Origin: Streptomyces sp. SA15
GTDB lineage: Bacteria; Actinomycetota; Actinomycetes; Streptomycetales; Streptomycetaceae
Reading direction: 5' to 3'
DNA: 58,387 bases
Assembly: GCF_002291145.1 (NCBI RefSeq)
Contig: NZ_NTGE01000188.1
Location: 1 to 58,387 of the forward strand
The stretch's first letter is position 1. The number at the start of each line of letters is the position of its first letter. Below the pieces are notes generated by a model, which was not told the origin of the DNA, did not search any database, and saw nothing but the letters and a program-made list of their open reading frames with translations. Positions 23,982 through 31,360 of this stretch are shown here, in pieces. The position numbers and the translations under genes are program-made.

Positions 23982-25486
23982 CTGTTCAGATGACTGCTCA
24001 GGTGACTGCTGAGGGGCAGCGGCTGTTCGTCGGTGGTGCCTGGGTGGAGCCGGACGGCGGTCACTACGAGGTCGTCGACCCGGCGACCGAGGAGACCGTC
24101 GGCTGGGCGCCGGAGGCCTCGCGGGATCAGGTGCACGCGGCCTGTGCCGCGGCCCGCGAGGCCTTCGGGCCGTGGTCGCGTACGACGCCCGAGGAGCGGG
24201 CGGCCGTACTGGCGCGGGCCGCGGAGATCATCGGCGGCCGGCTGGAGCCGTACGCGGAGCTGGCCCGGGCGGAGACCGGAGCGACCACGGCGACGGCGCG
24301 GCGTATGCAGGTGGGCGTGGCCGCCGCCCGCTTCCGGCGGTACGCGCGCGTGGAGCCCGCCGAGTGGGCGATACCGCCGCAGATCAACGAGGCCGGGCCG
24401 ATGGGTCGGGCGGCGGTGATGGGCGCGCTGGCCGTGCGGCAGCCGGTCGGGGTCGTCACCTGCGTCACGTCGTACAACAACCCGTGGGCGAACCCGGCCG
24501 GAAAGGTCGCCCCGGCGCTGGCGATGGGCAACACGGTGGTGGTGAAGCCGGCCCCGCAGGATCCGCTGTCGGTCTACCGGATGGCTCAGGCGCTGGAGGC
24601 GGCGGGGGTGCCGCGGGGGGTCGTGAACGTGGTGTCCGGCCGCTCGGTGGAGGTCGGCGAGGCGGCCGTGGAGTCGCCGGACGTGGACATGGTGAGCTTC
24701 ACGGGCTCCACGGCGGTCGGGCAGCGGATTGCCGAGGTCTGCGGCCGGGACATGAAACGCCAGTTGATGGAGCTGGGCGGGAAGGGGGCCGCGGTCGTCT
24801 TCGACGACGCGGACGTCGGCTCGGCCGTGGCCGGGATCGGTACGACGTTCTCGTTCTACTCCGGCCAGATCTGCACGGCGCCGACGCGGGTGCTGGCCCA
24901 GCGCGGTGTGTACGACCGGCTGGTCGAGCAACTGGCGGCGTACGCGGGCCGGTTGAAGGTGGGCGACCCGAGGGAGCCGGACACGGTGGTCGGGCCGGTG
25001 ATCTCGGCGGCGCACCGGGACCGGGTGGAGTCGTACGTGGAGCTCGGCCGGAAGGAGGGGGCGGTGGTGGTCGCGGGCGGCGAACGGCCGTCTGCGTCCA
25101 AGGCGTCCAAGGTGTCCGAGGTGTCCGATCGGGGCTTCTACGTCGCCCCCACCCTCCTCGCCGACTGCACGAACGACATGCGGGTGGCGCGGGAGGAGAT
25201 CTTCGGGCCGGTGGTCGTCGTCATTCCCTTCGAGGAAGAGGAGGAGGGAGTGGAACTGGCCAACGACACCGACTACGGGCTCATCGACTACGTCTGGTCG
25301 GCGGACGTCTCCCGCGCCTTCCGGGTGGCGAGGCGGCTGCGGGCCGGCGGGGTGGGGGTGAACACGGTCGGCCGCAACATGGAGGCGCCGTTCGGGGGGT
25401 TCAAGAGGAGCGGGGTCGGGCGGGATGTGGGGTCGTATGCACTGCATGCTTACAGCGAGGTGCAGGCGATCGTTTGGCCGGGGTGA
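23978..25486 (+). CDS. NAD(P)-dependent aldehyde dehydrogenase
   Basis: 502 aa from the GTG at 23978, which overlaps the preceding stop. Features: cofactor-binding SYNNPWANPAGKVAPALAMG followed by NTVVVKPAP, FTGSTAVGQRI, general base Glu265 (MELGGKGA) and catalytic Cys299 (SGQICTAPTRVL), and a late GRNMEAPFGGFKRSGVGRD. It oxidises an aldehyde to its acid (or acyl-CoA). The first 13 residues are an odd repeat (VTVQMTAQVTAE, encoded by tandem GTGACTG-like units), so the true start could be the internal ATG at 23990. Last gene of the operon; the substrate probably comes from the monooxygenase or hydrolase upstream. Confidence 0.9.
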   Translation: MTVQMTAQVTAEGQRLFVGGAWVEPDGGHYEVVDPATEETVGWAPEASRDQVHAACAAAREAFGPWSRTTPEERAAVLARAAEIIGGRLEPYAELARAETGATTATARRMQVGVAAARFRRYARVEPAEWAIPPQINEAGPMGRAAVMGALAVRQPVGVVTCVTSYNNPWANPAGKVAPALAMGNTVVVKPAPQDPLSVYRMAQALEAAGVPRGVVNVVSGRSVEVGEAAVESPDVDMVSFTGSTAVGQRIAEVCGRDMKRQLMELGGKGAAVVFDDADVGSAVAGIGTTFSFYSGQICTAPTRVLAQRGVYDRLVEQLAAYAGRLKVGDPREPDTVVGPVISAAHRDRVESYVELGRKEGAVVVAGGERPSASKASKVSEVSDRGFYVAPTLLADCTNDMRVAREEIFGPVVVVIPFEEEEEGVELANDTDYGLIDYVWSADVSRAFRVARRLRAGGVGVNTVGRNMEAPFGGFKRSGVGRDVGSYALHAYSEVQAIVWPG

Positions 25487-25489
25487 GGC

Positions 25490-25640
25490 GGGCCTGCGCG
25501 GTGCCAAGGATCTGGGCGGCAGGTAGCTTCGGGGAGGCGTTGAAATCGAAGCCTTCCAAGGTGGCCTGCTGCTCGAACTTGGCCTTGCGCAGGCGGCGTT
25601 CGAGGGCGACGGTCTCGCGGCGGGGGATCTCGTCCTGGCA
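25490..25640 (-). pseudogene. IS21-family istB fragment
   Basis: On the minus strand the frame reads EIPRRETVALERRLRKAKFE followed by QQATLEGFDFNASPKLPAAQ, the N-terminal region of IS21 helper ATPases (IstB). It then breaks off where that protein would continue toward its Walker A motif. No istA or further istB sequence is present. It lies immediately after the aldehyde dehydrogenase gene. Confidence 0.65.
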
Positions 25641-25655
25641 GTTCCTTCCTCGGCG

Positions 25656-26312
25656 TCACCGCTGTCCTGGTCGTCGTGGACGTTGCCCAGCATCTGGGTG
25701 GGGATGCCGGCGGCGTTTGGCCCTCTCTTGCGAATGCCCTCGGTACTCCACGATCACGGTCGCCAGTGCGGCGACCTGGGCCAAGGCCCCTGCCCAGCTG
25801 GCGATCAGACCTGCCGTTGGCTGGTTTTCCTGAGTTGCTTGGGCAACTGAATGCTGTGCGGCCTCGGCAGGGGCAGGATCGAGGGCGGCCCCTCGATGGC
25901 CTTGCGGTTCGGCTGGGGGAGGAGGTGGTTCCTCTGCAGGGGGCTGTTCGCCCGGCGACTGCTCCTCAGGGGGCTGTTCCGGCGATGGTTGCTGCTCTGT
26001 TGGTGGCTGCTCTGGGCTCGGCGTGACCGGCGGGGTCGTGGTGGTCGGCGGGGTCGTGGTGGTCGGCGTCGAGGGCGGGCTCGTCGTCGGCCCTCCCGGC
26101 GACGGCGACGGCGAGGGCGACGGCGAGGGCGAGGGGCTCGGCGACGCCGGAAGATTGATCGCCACCGTCACGGTGAACAGACCACCGATCGTCAGCACCG
26201 ACCCCGCCAACGCCAGCGCAAGGCTGAGAAAGAGCATGGTGCTCCGCATATACAGCACGGCCAGCGAGCCATCGCGATCCAGTGGCGACATGGCGATCAC
26301 TATAGGAACCAT
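25656..26312 (-). CDS. Membrane protein with Pro/Ser/Thr/Glu-rich linker
   Basis: 218 aa (ATG 26312) or 211 aa (ATG 26291); neither has a strong ribosome site. One membrane segment near the N-terminus (MLFLSLALALAGSVLTIGGL, extending into FTVTVAI) is followed by a long low-complexity stretch of SP repeats, then TTTTPP and EQPP repeats, and near the C-terminus a second possible hydrophobic helix (GLIASWAGALAQVAALATVI) and a basic tail. It could span the wall as a stalk. Function unknown. The C-terminus adjoins the istB fragment, so it may be truncated. Confidence 0.55.
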   Translation of the reverse strand: MVPIVIAMSPLDRDGSLAVLYMRSTMLFLSLALALAGSVLTIGGLFTVTVAINLPASPSPSPSPSPSPSPSPGGPTTSPPSTPTTTTPPTTTTPPVTPSPEQPPTEQQPSPEQPPEEQSPGEQPPAEEPPPPPAEPQGHRGAALDPAPAEAAQHSVAQATQENQPTAGLIASWAGALAQVAALATVIVEYRGHSQERAKRRRHPHPDAGQRPRRPGQR

Positions 26313-26487
26313 CTGCTCTGTATCGATTACACAGCGTTACGCGTGTCGAGGGTCTACGACCGCGCGGCTTCCTCACGTCATAAGGAATGGTCACGTTGCG
26401 TCGCAGGGGGAACCAGCCGGCCGCTCGCCGCAGGGCTTGGCCAATATCGTCTTGTTGCCGGACCAGCCGTCGGGGCAAAGTCGTCCC

Positions 26488-27288
26488 ATGGAGTCCATGG
26501 TGCGGGTCAAGGGTGGCGAGGTCTGGGCGGATGACACGGGTGCCGGCACGGGTGCGGGCACGGGCGGGGAGGGTCCTCCGGTGGTTCTGCTGCATCCCGG
26601 GATCGCCGATTCGCGGGTCTGGGACCCGGTCGCCCCGGCCCTCGCCGAGCGCCACCGTGTGATTCGGTACGACGCCCGCGGCTTCGGTCGGTCGCCGAAT
26701 CCGACGGTGTCGTACTCACTGGCCGAGGACCTCCGCGCCGTTCTGGACCACTTCGGCGTCCAGCGGGCCGTGCTGGTCGGGTCGAGCATGGGCGGGGCGA
26801 CCGCGATCAGTGGCGCGCTGGACGAGCCGGACCGGGTCGCCGGGCTGGTCCTGCTCGTGCCGGGCGTGACCGGGTACCCCGACCTGGAGGATCCCGAACT
26901 GACCGCGAAGATCGGCGAGTTGGCCACGGCTGGGGACATGGACGGCCTCGTCGCCCTGTCCCTGAGCGCCTGGGCGGCGGCCGGCACGCCCCCCGACGCC
27001 GAGGCCGAGGCGCTGCTGCGGGCGGCGATCCCGGCCTGGTTCACGACGTACGGCCACGAGACCGAGGACCCGCCCGCCTTCCCGCGTCTCGGCGAACTGT
27101 CCCTGCCCTGCACCCTGCTCCTCGGCGAGAAGGACCTGCCCCGCACGGTCCGCTGCAACGAGGCCATGGCCGAAGCGATCCCCGGCTGCCGCCTCGTACG
27201 CCTGCCGGACTGCGACCACCTGCCGACGCTGCGGGCGCCGGAGACCGTACGGGAGCTTGTGCTGGAGGTGTGTACGCGGGTGCGGTGA
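26488..27288 (+). CDS. Alpha/beta-hydrolase
   Basis: 266 aa from the ATG at 26488 (MESMVRVKGGEVW). Typical fold landmarks: VVLLHPGIADSRVWDPV (oxyanion hole), YDARGFGRSP, nucleophile elbow VLVGSSMGGA, acid LLLGEKDLP and late His in DCDHLPTLRAPE. It is an esterase/lipase-like or peroxidase-like hydrolase of unknown substrate. The frame extends 155 codons upstream without stop, but that part is the antisense of the Pro-rich gene and is not coding. A small Gly/Thr/Ala repeat (TGAGTGAGTG) sits after the first strand. Confidence 0.87.
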   Translation: MESMVRVKGGEVWADDTGAGTGAGTGGEGPPVVLLHPGIADSRVWDPVAPALAERHRVIRYDARGFGRSPNPTVSYSLAEDLRAVLDHFGVQRAVLVGSSMGGATAISGALDEPDRVAGLVLLVPGVTGYPDLEDPELTAKIGELATAGDMDGLVALSLSAWAAAGTPPDAEAEALLRAAIPAWFTTYGHETEDPPAFPRLGELSLPCTLLLGEKDLPRTVRCNEAMAEAIPGCRLVRLPDCDHLPTLRAPETVRELVLEVCTRVR

Positions 27289-27320
27289 CGGGGCAGGCCG
27301 TCCGTTACTCGCCTACTCGC

Positions 27321-27719
27321 CTACTCGTCCAGGTCCACCCGCACCGTCAGCAGCCCAGCCCCCACCACCCGCACCGCCGCGCTGTTGAGCCGGGGCAGAG
27401 CGCGCAGACGGGCGACGGGGTCGTCGTCGGGGAGGAGATGGGCCGTTCCGGTGTGCCAGTGGCCCCGGATGCGGACGCGGACTCTCGGGTTCGCCTTGAT
27501 GTTGCGGACGTACTGGGACCGTTCGCCGAACTCGGAGACCAGCCAGAAGGAGTTCCCGACCCGGCGCCCGCCCACTGGCGTTCGGCGTGGCAGGCCGGAG
27601 GTGCGGCCGGTGGTCTCCAGGAGGGTCTGGGTCGGCAGGCGGCGCAGGACCGGGTTGCCGATGCGGCGCTGGAAGGCCGTGACCGCGCGGTACTTCGTCT
27701 CGAATGGGCGGGACATCAT
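27321..27719 (-). CDS. F420-dependent (Ddn/nitroreductase-type) oxidoreductase
   Basis: 132 aa, flavin-reductase-like split barrel: RRLPTQTLLETTGRTSGLPR, VGGRRVGNSFWLVSEFGERS, YVRNIKANPRVRVRIRGHWH and a C-terminal TVRVDLDE. This is the deazaflavin-dependent FDOR-A/Ddn group, which uses F420H2 to reduce quinones or nitro compounds. The ATG at 27719 overlaps the DUF397 stop (ATGATG context), so it is probably translated together with the regulator pair, an unusual association. Confidence 0.85.
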   Translation of the reverse strand: MMSRPFETKYRAVTAFQRRIGNPVLRRLPTQTLLETTGRTSGLPRRTPVGGRRVGNSFWLVSEFGERSQYVRNIKANPRVRVRIRGHWHTGTAHLLPDDDPVARLRALPRLNSAAVRVVGAGLLTVRVDLDE

Positions 27720-27895
27720 TTCGACGCTTTGAGGGTGTCGAGGAGGGCGCCGAAGGCGATGGGGGTGGTGGTGAGGACGGTTCGGGTGGGGTCGGCGCTT
27801 TCGGTGACGTGGACGGTTTCGGAGGTGGCGGATATGTGGACGCAGGCGTCGCCTTCCTGGCAGCAGGACGACTTCTGCCAGCGGTGCCAGGACAT
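27716..27895 (-). CDS. DUF397 small protein
   Basis: 59 aa: starts MSWHRWQKSSCCQEGDACVH and ends with IAFGALLDTLKASK, matching the DUF397 pattern (W-x-KSS, a DxCV motif and a terminal F-x-x-L-L segment). Its stop overlaps the start of the F420 enzyme gene. Upstream on the same strand lies only the C-terminal fragment of an XRE/DUF5753 regulator, so this DUF397 protein has lost its adjacent partner. It seems intact. Confidence 0.78.
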   Translation of the reverse strand: MSWHRWQKSSCCQEGDACVHISATSETVHVTESADPTRTVLTTTPIAFGALLDTLKASK

Positions 27896-27906
27896 GTCGG
27901 CTCCCT

Positions 27907-28000
27907 TACAGGTTCTGGGCGATGGTGTGGATCAGATCCCGGGATTTCTCGGGGCTGAGGGCGGTGGCTTCCACGATGTCGAGGAGGTTCCGGTACTTAG
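27907..28000 (-). pseudogene. C-terminal fragment of an XRE/DUF5753 regulator
   Basis: The minus strand reads KYRNLLDIVEATALSPEKSR followed by DLIHTIAQNL and a stop, the standard end of DUF5753 regulators (…ALxPxxSrxLI…). Nothing of the helix-turn-helix or the rest of DUF5753 precedes it; the sequence changes abruptly to a plus-strand ATPase fragment. It ends 11 bp before the DUF397 gene, as expected for the native order. Confidence 0.7.
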
Positions 28001-28007
28001 GTACCGC

Positions 28008-28186
28008 CCGGTTTCGCGGACCGGGACGGCCCCGCGCCCCCACTGGACACGGAAGACGGCCGTGGACTGCACCTGGTCCGTTCCTGCGCGAACGCGTGGG
28101 GCGCGTCGGTGCTCCGGGGGCTGGGCGCGTCGAAGGCCGGCAAGCTGCTGTGGGCCGAGTGCGGGGGCGGGGCGGTGACGTGGTGA
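28008..28186 (+). pseudogene. C-terminal fragment of an RsbW-like ATPase
   Basis: The plus strand reads LDTEDGRGLHLVRSCANAWG, then KLLWAEC and a stop: the G2 box and last strand of an anti-sigma-type HATPase. The N-box and first half are missing. It faces away from the XRE fragment exactly as the intact ATPase at 13040 does, so a deletion has removed the middle of an XRE/DUF397/ATPase triad. The next gene starts inside its stop codon (GTGA). Confidence 0.68.
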
Positions 28187-28476
28187 GTGGAGCCGTTGTG
28201 AGCGTGGGTGGCGGCTGGGGAGCGATGCCCCTCCCGGAGATCCGGACCGTGGACGACCTGCGCAGTGCGCTGAGCCGCTACGGCTTCCCGGGCGACCGGG
28301 AGCGGTTCGAGAAAGAACTGGCGGTGGCCGTAGGAGCCTCACCAACCGAAGACTTCGCGGGCGCCGCCGCTGTCGTCCGGGTCTACCGGCATCGGATCCT
28401 GATCAGGAACTCACCCGAGATCATGGCGGCCCTGGAAGATGCGCGCGCCGGAGGCGGCGGCACGTGGCCTTCTTGA
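28183..28476 (+). CDS. DUF6247-like small protein
   Basis: 97 aa from the GTG at 28183 (overlapping the ATPase-fragment stop) or 83 aa from the ATG at 28225 (MPLPEIRTVDDLRSALSRYG). The core FPGDRERFEKELAVAV...VVRVYRHRILIRNSPEIMAAL resembles the small DUF6247 family often found near regulators and toxin-like genes in actinomycetes. Function unknown. A short frame after it (LLDELPTLRLILQRFLRPDT, ending near 28538) could be a truncated partner. Confidence 0.6.
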   Translation: MSGAVVSVGGGWGAMPLPEIRTVDDLRSALSRYGFPGDRERFEKELAVAVGASPTEDFAGAAAVVRVYRHRILIRNSPEIMAALEDARAGGGGTWPS

Positions 28477-28550
28477 TGAGCTCCCCACCCTGCGCCTGAT
28501 CCTCCAACGCTTCCTACGGCCCGACACGCCGGCCTGACGACGCTCTCACG

Positions 28551-28657
28551 GGGATGCTGTGGGAGCCGTGTGCGTGGCTTGTGATCTTCATACCTATGCA
28601 CTCGGCACCGTGTTAGCGTCCCGCGGGCGTGATCATGACGGGGGAACGGGGCCGGCG
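28551..28657 (+). promoter_or_regulatory. Promoter/leader region, copy 1 of a duplicated module
   Basis: Shares long similarity with 30272-30383: a block GGATGcTGTGGgAGCCGtGT near the 5' side, then CGTGTTAGC (copy 1 at 28610-28618) + TCCCGC + CGTGATCA, and an ACGGGGGA stretch before the start codon. TTAGCGT may be the -10 region. Confidence 0.6.
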
Positions 28658-30247
28658 ATGTCAGGAGTCTTGCGGCGGGTCAACGAGTCCGCGGCCGAGC
28701 GTGCCGAGCGGCTGGCGGGGCTGAGTGAGCGGATGCTGGCGGCCGGGAGCAAGAACGAGCTGCTGGATCTGATCGAGCAGGCGGGCGCAGAGCCCCGGCC
28801 GGAAGGTGATCCGGGGACCTTGGAATCGCTGGGCAGGCGGTATCGCGACCAGCTCGACGAGACCATGGGCTTGCGCGACCGGGTGGAGAGGGTGGCCCGC
28901 AAGGGGCTGCCGGAGGTCTGGGTCGGCGACACGAGTGTCCTCGCCTCGGACGCGGTGAGTGCCGTGTCGCGGGCCGTGTCGGACATGGCGGAGGCGTTCG
29001 AGGGCGGTTTCAGGGCGCTGATCGTCCTGGCCGACGCTATCTCGGAGGCCCAGAACCAGGACAGCGAAGGCCGGGGGAAGCTGAAGCAGGCGCTGGATGC
29101 GATCGGCAGAGACCGCGAGGGCTTTTTCGACGAACTGCGGGAGAACGACGAGGAGGAGTGGGACCGGAAGAACGCCGCCCACGACGCCTCCTACGGCGTC
29201 GGTCTGATGCGGAAGGCCGTCCTCGCCGCCGGCGAGGCCCGCCGTATCGCGGCCCGGGACCTGAACAAGTGGGCTGCCGAGGCCCGTGCCGGGAAGATGG
29301 ACACCGACGAGCTGTCCCCGGTCGACCGTCTCATGCTCGCCGACGCCAGCGGTGTGAAGGGCGAGGCCGAGTACAACGAGATCCTCACGGCTGGTGAGCT
29401 GGAGCGCTCGGGGCGGGCCATGGAGAACCTTCCGGCGGCCGATCGGGCCCGGATGGAGCTGCTCATGGCGAACACGTCGTCCCCGCAGGAGAAGGCGTAC
29501 CTGATGAAGGCTCTCGCCGCGGGGCGCAGCGTCGACGAGATCGACGAGTTCGCCTTCAAGATCCAGGGCAAGGACCCGGCGTGGCTGCAGCGGCACCTGT
29601 CGCCGATCACCACCGAGGGCGACAGCCTGGACGACGAGGGGACGAACCCCAACGGGTCCAGCGTCAACACCGACGACCAGACGTTCAACGGCCAGAAATG
29701 GATCCAGGGCGGCGACGGCTCGGAGGGCACCTGCGTGGCCTCGTCCACCGTCACCGCGCGCGCCATGGTCGACCCCCTCTACGCCCTCGAACTCACCGGC
29801 GGACCCAGCGGACAGGAGGACGACCCCGACGCCTTCCGGCAGCGCCTGGTGGAGGAACAGCACCGGCTGCACACGGAGGGCGACGGCGGCGAGAACTGGA
29901 CCGGCATGGGCCCCGAGGGGCAGGAACGCATCGCCGACGACGCCATCGGCGGCGCCACCGGCGAGGACTACCAGCGCCACGACATGAACAGCGCCGACGA
30001 GCGCAGGCAGGTTCTGACCGAGGTCGAGAAGGCGGTCGCGGAAGGGAAGCCGGTCCCGGTCGACGTCAAGAGCGACGACGGCGCCCACGCGATGACCATC
30101 ATCGGCCAGGAGGGCGACATGCTCCAGATCTACAACCCCTGGGGCACCACCACCTGGGTCAGCGAGGACGACTTCATCAACGGCGACATGGGCAAGGCGT
30201 CGAACGGTGAGCTCGACGACGCGTACAGCGTCTACGTCCCGCAGTAG
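28658..30247 (+). CDS. Helical protein with C-terminal calpain/papain-fold cysteine protease domain
   Basis: 529 aa from the ATG at 28658. Residues 1 to about 330 are charged helices (DRVERVARKGLPEVWVG, AVSDMAEAFEGGFRALIVLA, ELSPVDRLMLADASG). After a linker, the C-terminal domain has a cysteine-protease layout: Cys359 (GSEGTCVASSTV), His477 (DGAHAMTIIG) and Asn493 within IYNPWGTTTW; NPWG is the calpain hallmark. No signal peptide is present; export, if any, would need a partner such as a type VII system. It is followed by a small helical protein and a lipoprotein resembling inhibitors of this protease class. It may be a polymorphic-toxin-like effector, but that is inference. Confidence 0.72.
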   Translation: MSGVLRRVNESAAERAERLAGLSERMLAAGSKNELLDLIEQAGAEPRPEGDPGTLESLGRRYRDQLDETMGLRDRVERVARKGLPEVWVGDTSVLASDAVSAVSRAVSDMAEAFEGGFRALIVLADAISEAQNQDSEGRGKLKQALDAIGRDREGFFDELRENDEEEWDRKNAAHDASYGVGLMRKAVLAAGEARRIAARDLNKWAAEARAGKMDTDELSPVDRLMLADASGVKGEAEYNEILTAGELERSGRAMENLPAADRARMELLMANTSSPQEKAYLMKALAAGRSVDEIDEFAFKIQGKDPAWLQRHLSPITTEGDSLDDEGTNPNGSSVNTDDQTFNGQKWIQGGDGSEGTCVASSTVTARAMVDPLYALELTGGPSGQEDDPDAFRQRLVEEQHRLHTEGDGGENWTGMGPEGQERIADDAIGGATGEDYQRHDMNSADERRQVLTEVEKAVAEGKPVPVDVKSDDGAHAMTIIGQEGDMLQIYNPWGTTTWVSEDDFINGDMGKASNGELDDAYSVYVPQ

Positions 30248-30271
30248 GAGAGCAGGCCGGAAGGGCTGCGC

Positions 30272-30383
30272 GGGGATGGTGTGGCAGCCGCGTGCGGGGC
30301 GTGTGAGCGGCGGACATCCGCGCCACCGCCGCGTGTTAGCCTCCCGCCGACGTGATCAACGGGGGATACGGGGAAGGCGGGGG
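30272..30383 (+). promoter_or_regulatory. Promoter/leader region, copy 2 of a duplicated module
   Basis: Second copy of the module found at 28551-28657: GGATGGTGTGGCAGCCGCGT, then CGTGTTAGC (30332-30340), TCCCGC, ACGTGATCA and ACGGGGGA ahead of the ATG at 30384. Confidence 0.6.
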
Positions 30384-30782
30384 ATGACGATGACTTCTGC
30401 ACAGGACTCCACGTCCGCGCGGGACTTCTCGGTACAGAAGAGCGGACTCACCGGCCAGGCGAAAGAGCTGAACGGCGCGGGCGACGACGCGGGGAAGATC
30501 CGCGCCGCGATCGACTCCAGGGCCTGCTACGCGACGGAGACGCTGGGCGGCGCCGACTCCGCGGAGGCGTTCAACTCCTACGCCGCGGCCTGGGCAGCGG
30601 AGGCCCGCACGATCGAGGACGCACTGCACGAGCTCGCCGACAAGGTCCACCTCGCCAAGGGGGCGTACTCCGGCAGCGACGGCCTCGTCGAGACCCGGGT
30701 CAGCAGCGTGAACGTGGCCGACAGCGAAATGACCACGATGCCGACCTTCGCCGAGCGGCCCTCGGTTCTGTCCCAGTACTGA
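30384..30782 (+). CDS. WXG100/EspC-like small helical protein
   Basis: 132 aa from the ATG at 30384 (an ATG 6 nt later is possible). It looks like a long helical hairpin: SVQKSGLTGQAKELNGAGDD...AFNSYAAAWAAEARTIEDAL followed by HELADKVHLAKGAYSG, with a flexible C-terminus. It has no signal peptide. The size and helix-turn-helix pattern resemble WXG100/ESX-associated secretion partners, but the W-x-G turn is not strict (AAWAAEA). It sits between the protease and a lipoprotein gene and has a copy of the protease gene's promoter, implying co-expression. Confidence 0.62.
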   Translation: MTMTSAQDSTSARDFSVQKSGLTGQAKELNGAGDDAGKIRAAIDSRACYATETLGGADSAEAFNSYAAAWAAEARTIEDALHELADKVHLAKGAYSGSDGLVETRVSSVNVADSEMTTMPTFAERPSVLSQY

Positions 30783-30825
30783 GGGACAGGGACAGGGGCA
30801 GGGACAAGGAAGCGAAGAGCGAACA

Positions 30826-31347
30826 GTGAACTCAACGATGCGTGCGGCGTCCACCTCCCGGAGCAGGGCGGTGGTCACCGCGGTCGCGCTCCTCGCCCTC
30901 GCCACGGGGTGCGCCACGGGCAGCGACGAGCCCGAAAAGCCCGGCACGCCCACAAGCCACCCCACCCAGGACAGCAGCATCTCCGCCGAGGTCGGCGAGC
31001 GCTTCACGCTCACCGTCGAGGAGAACGCCTCCACCCGCGAGCACTGGTACCTGGGCGACCCCGAGCCCGACACCTCGGTGGTCCGCAGCCAGGGCAAGAA
31101 GAGCGAGTCGGACTCCGGCGACGAGCCGGTGCCCGGCGCCGGCAGCAGACTCACCTTCACCTTCGAGGCCACCGGCAAGGGCAGCACAGAGATCGTGCTG
31201 ATGCACTGCACGTTCGCCACCACCTGTGAGGGAGACGGCAGCGGCACGCCCTCACCGGAGCCGGAGCCGGAGCCGACACCGACGCCGAGCGCGTCCGCCA
31301 CCCCCTCCGAGCCCGAGCGGGTCACCTACACCGTCACCGTCAGCTGA
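30826..31347 (+). CDS. Lipoprotein with chagasin-like (inhibitor I42) domain
   Basis: 173 aa from the GTG at 30826 (ATG 30838 possible). Lipoprotein signal: VVTAVALLALATGCATG, Cys in lipobox context. The domain then shows the chagasin pattern: ISAEVGERFTLTVEENASTR before HWYLGDPEP (place of the NPTTGY loop and Trp), and VPGAGSRLTFTFEATGKGST followed by EIVLMHC. The C-terminus is a Pro/Glu/Ser/Thr-rich stretch. Chagasins inhibit papain-family cysteine proteases, and such a protease is encoded two genes upstream, so an immunity or regulatory role on the cell surface is plausible. The third chagasin motif (RPW) is not visible. Confidence 0.65.
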   Translation: MNSTMRAASTSRSRAVVTAVALLALATGCATGSDEPEKPGTPTSHPTQDSSISAEVGERFTLTVEENASTREHWYLGDPEPDTSVVRSQGKKSESDSGDEPVPGAGSRLTFTFEATGKGSTEIVLMHCTFATTCEGDGSGTPSPEPEPEPTPTPSASATPSEPERVTYTVTVS

Positions 31348-31360
31348 GCCGAGGCCCGCG

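Noticed and set aside
28487..28538. Short frame LLDELPTLRLILQRFLRPDT after the DUF6247-like gene as a toxin
   Set aside because: Too short, with no start codon in a good context; mentioned only as a possible truncated partner.
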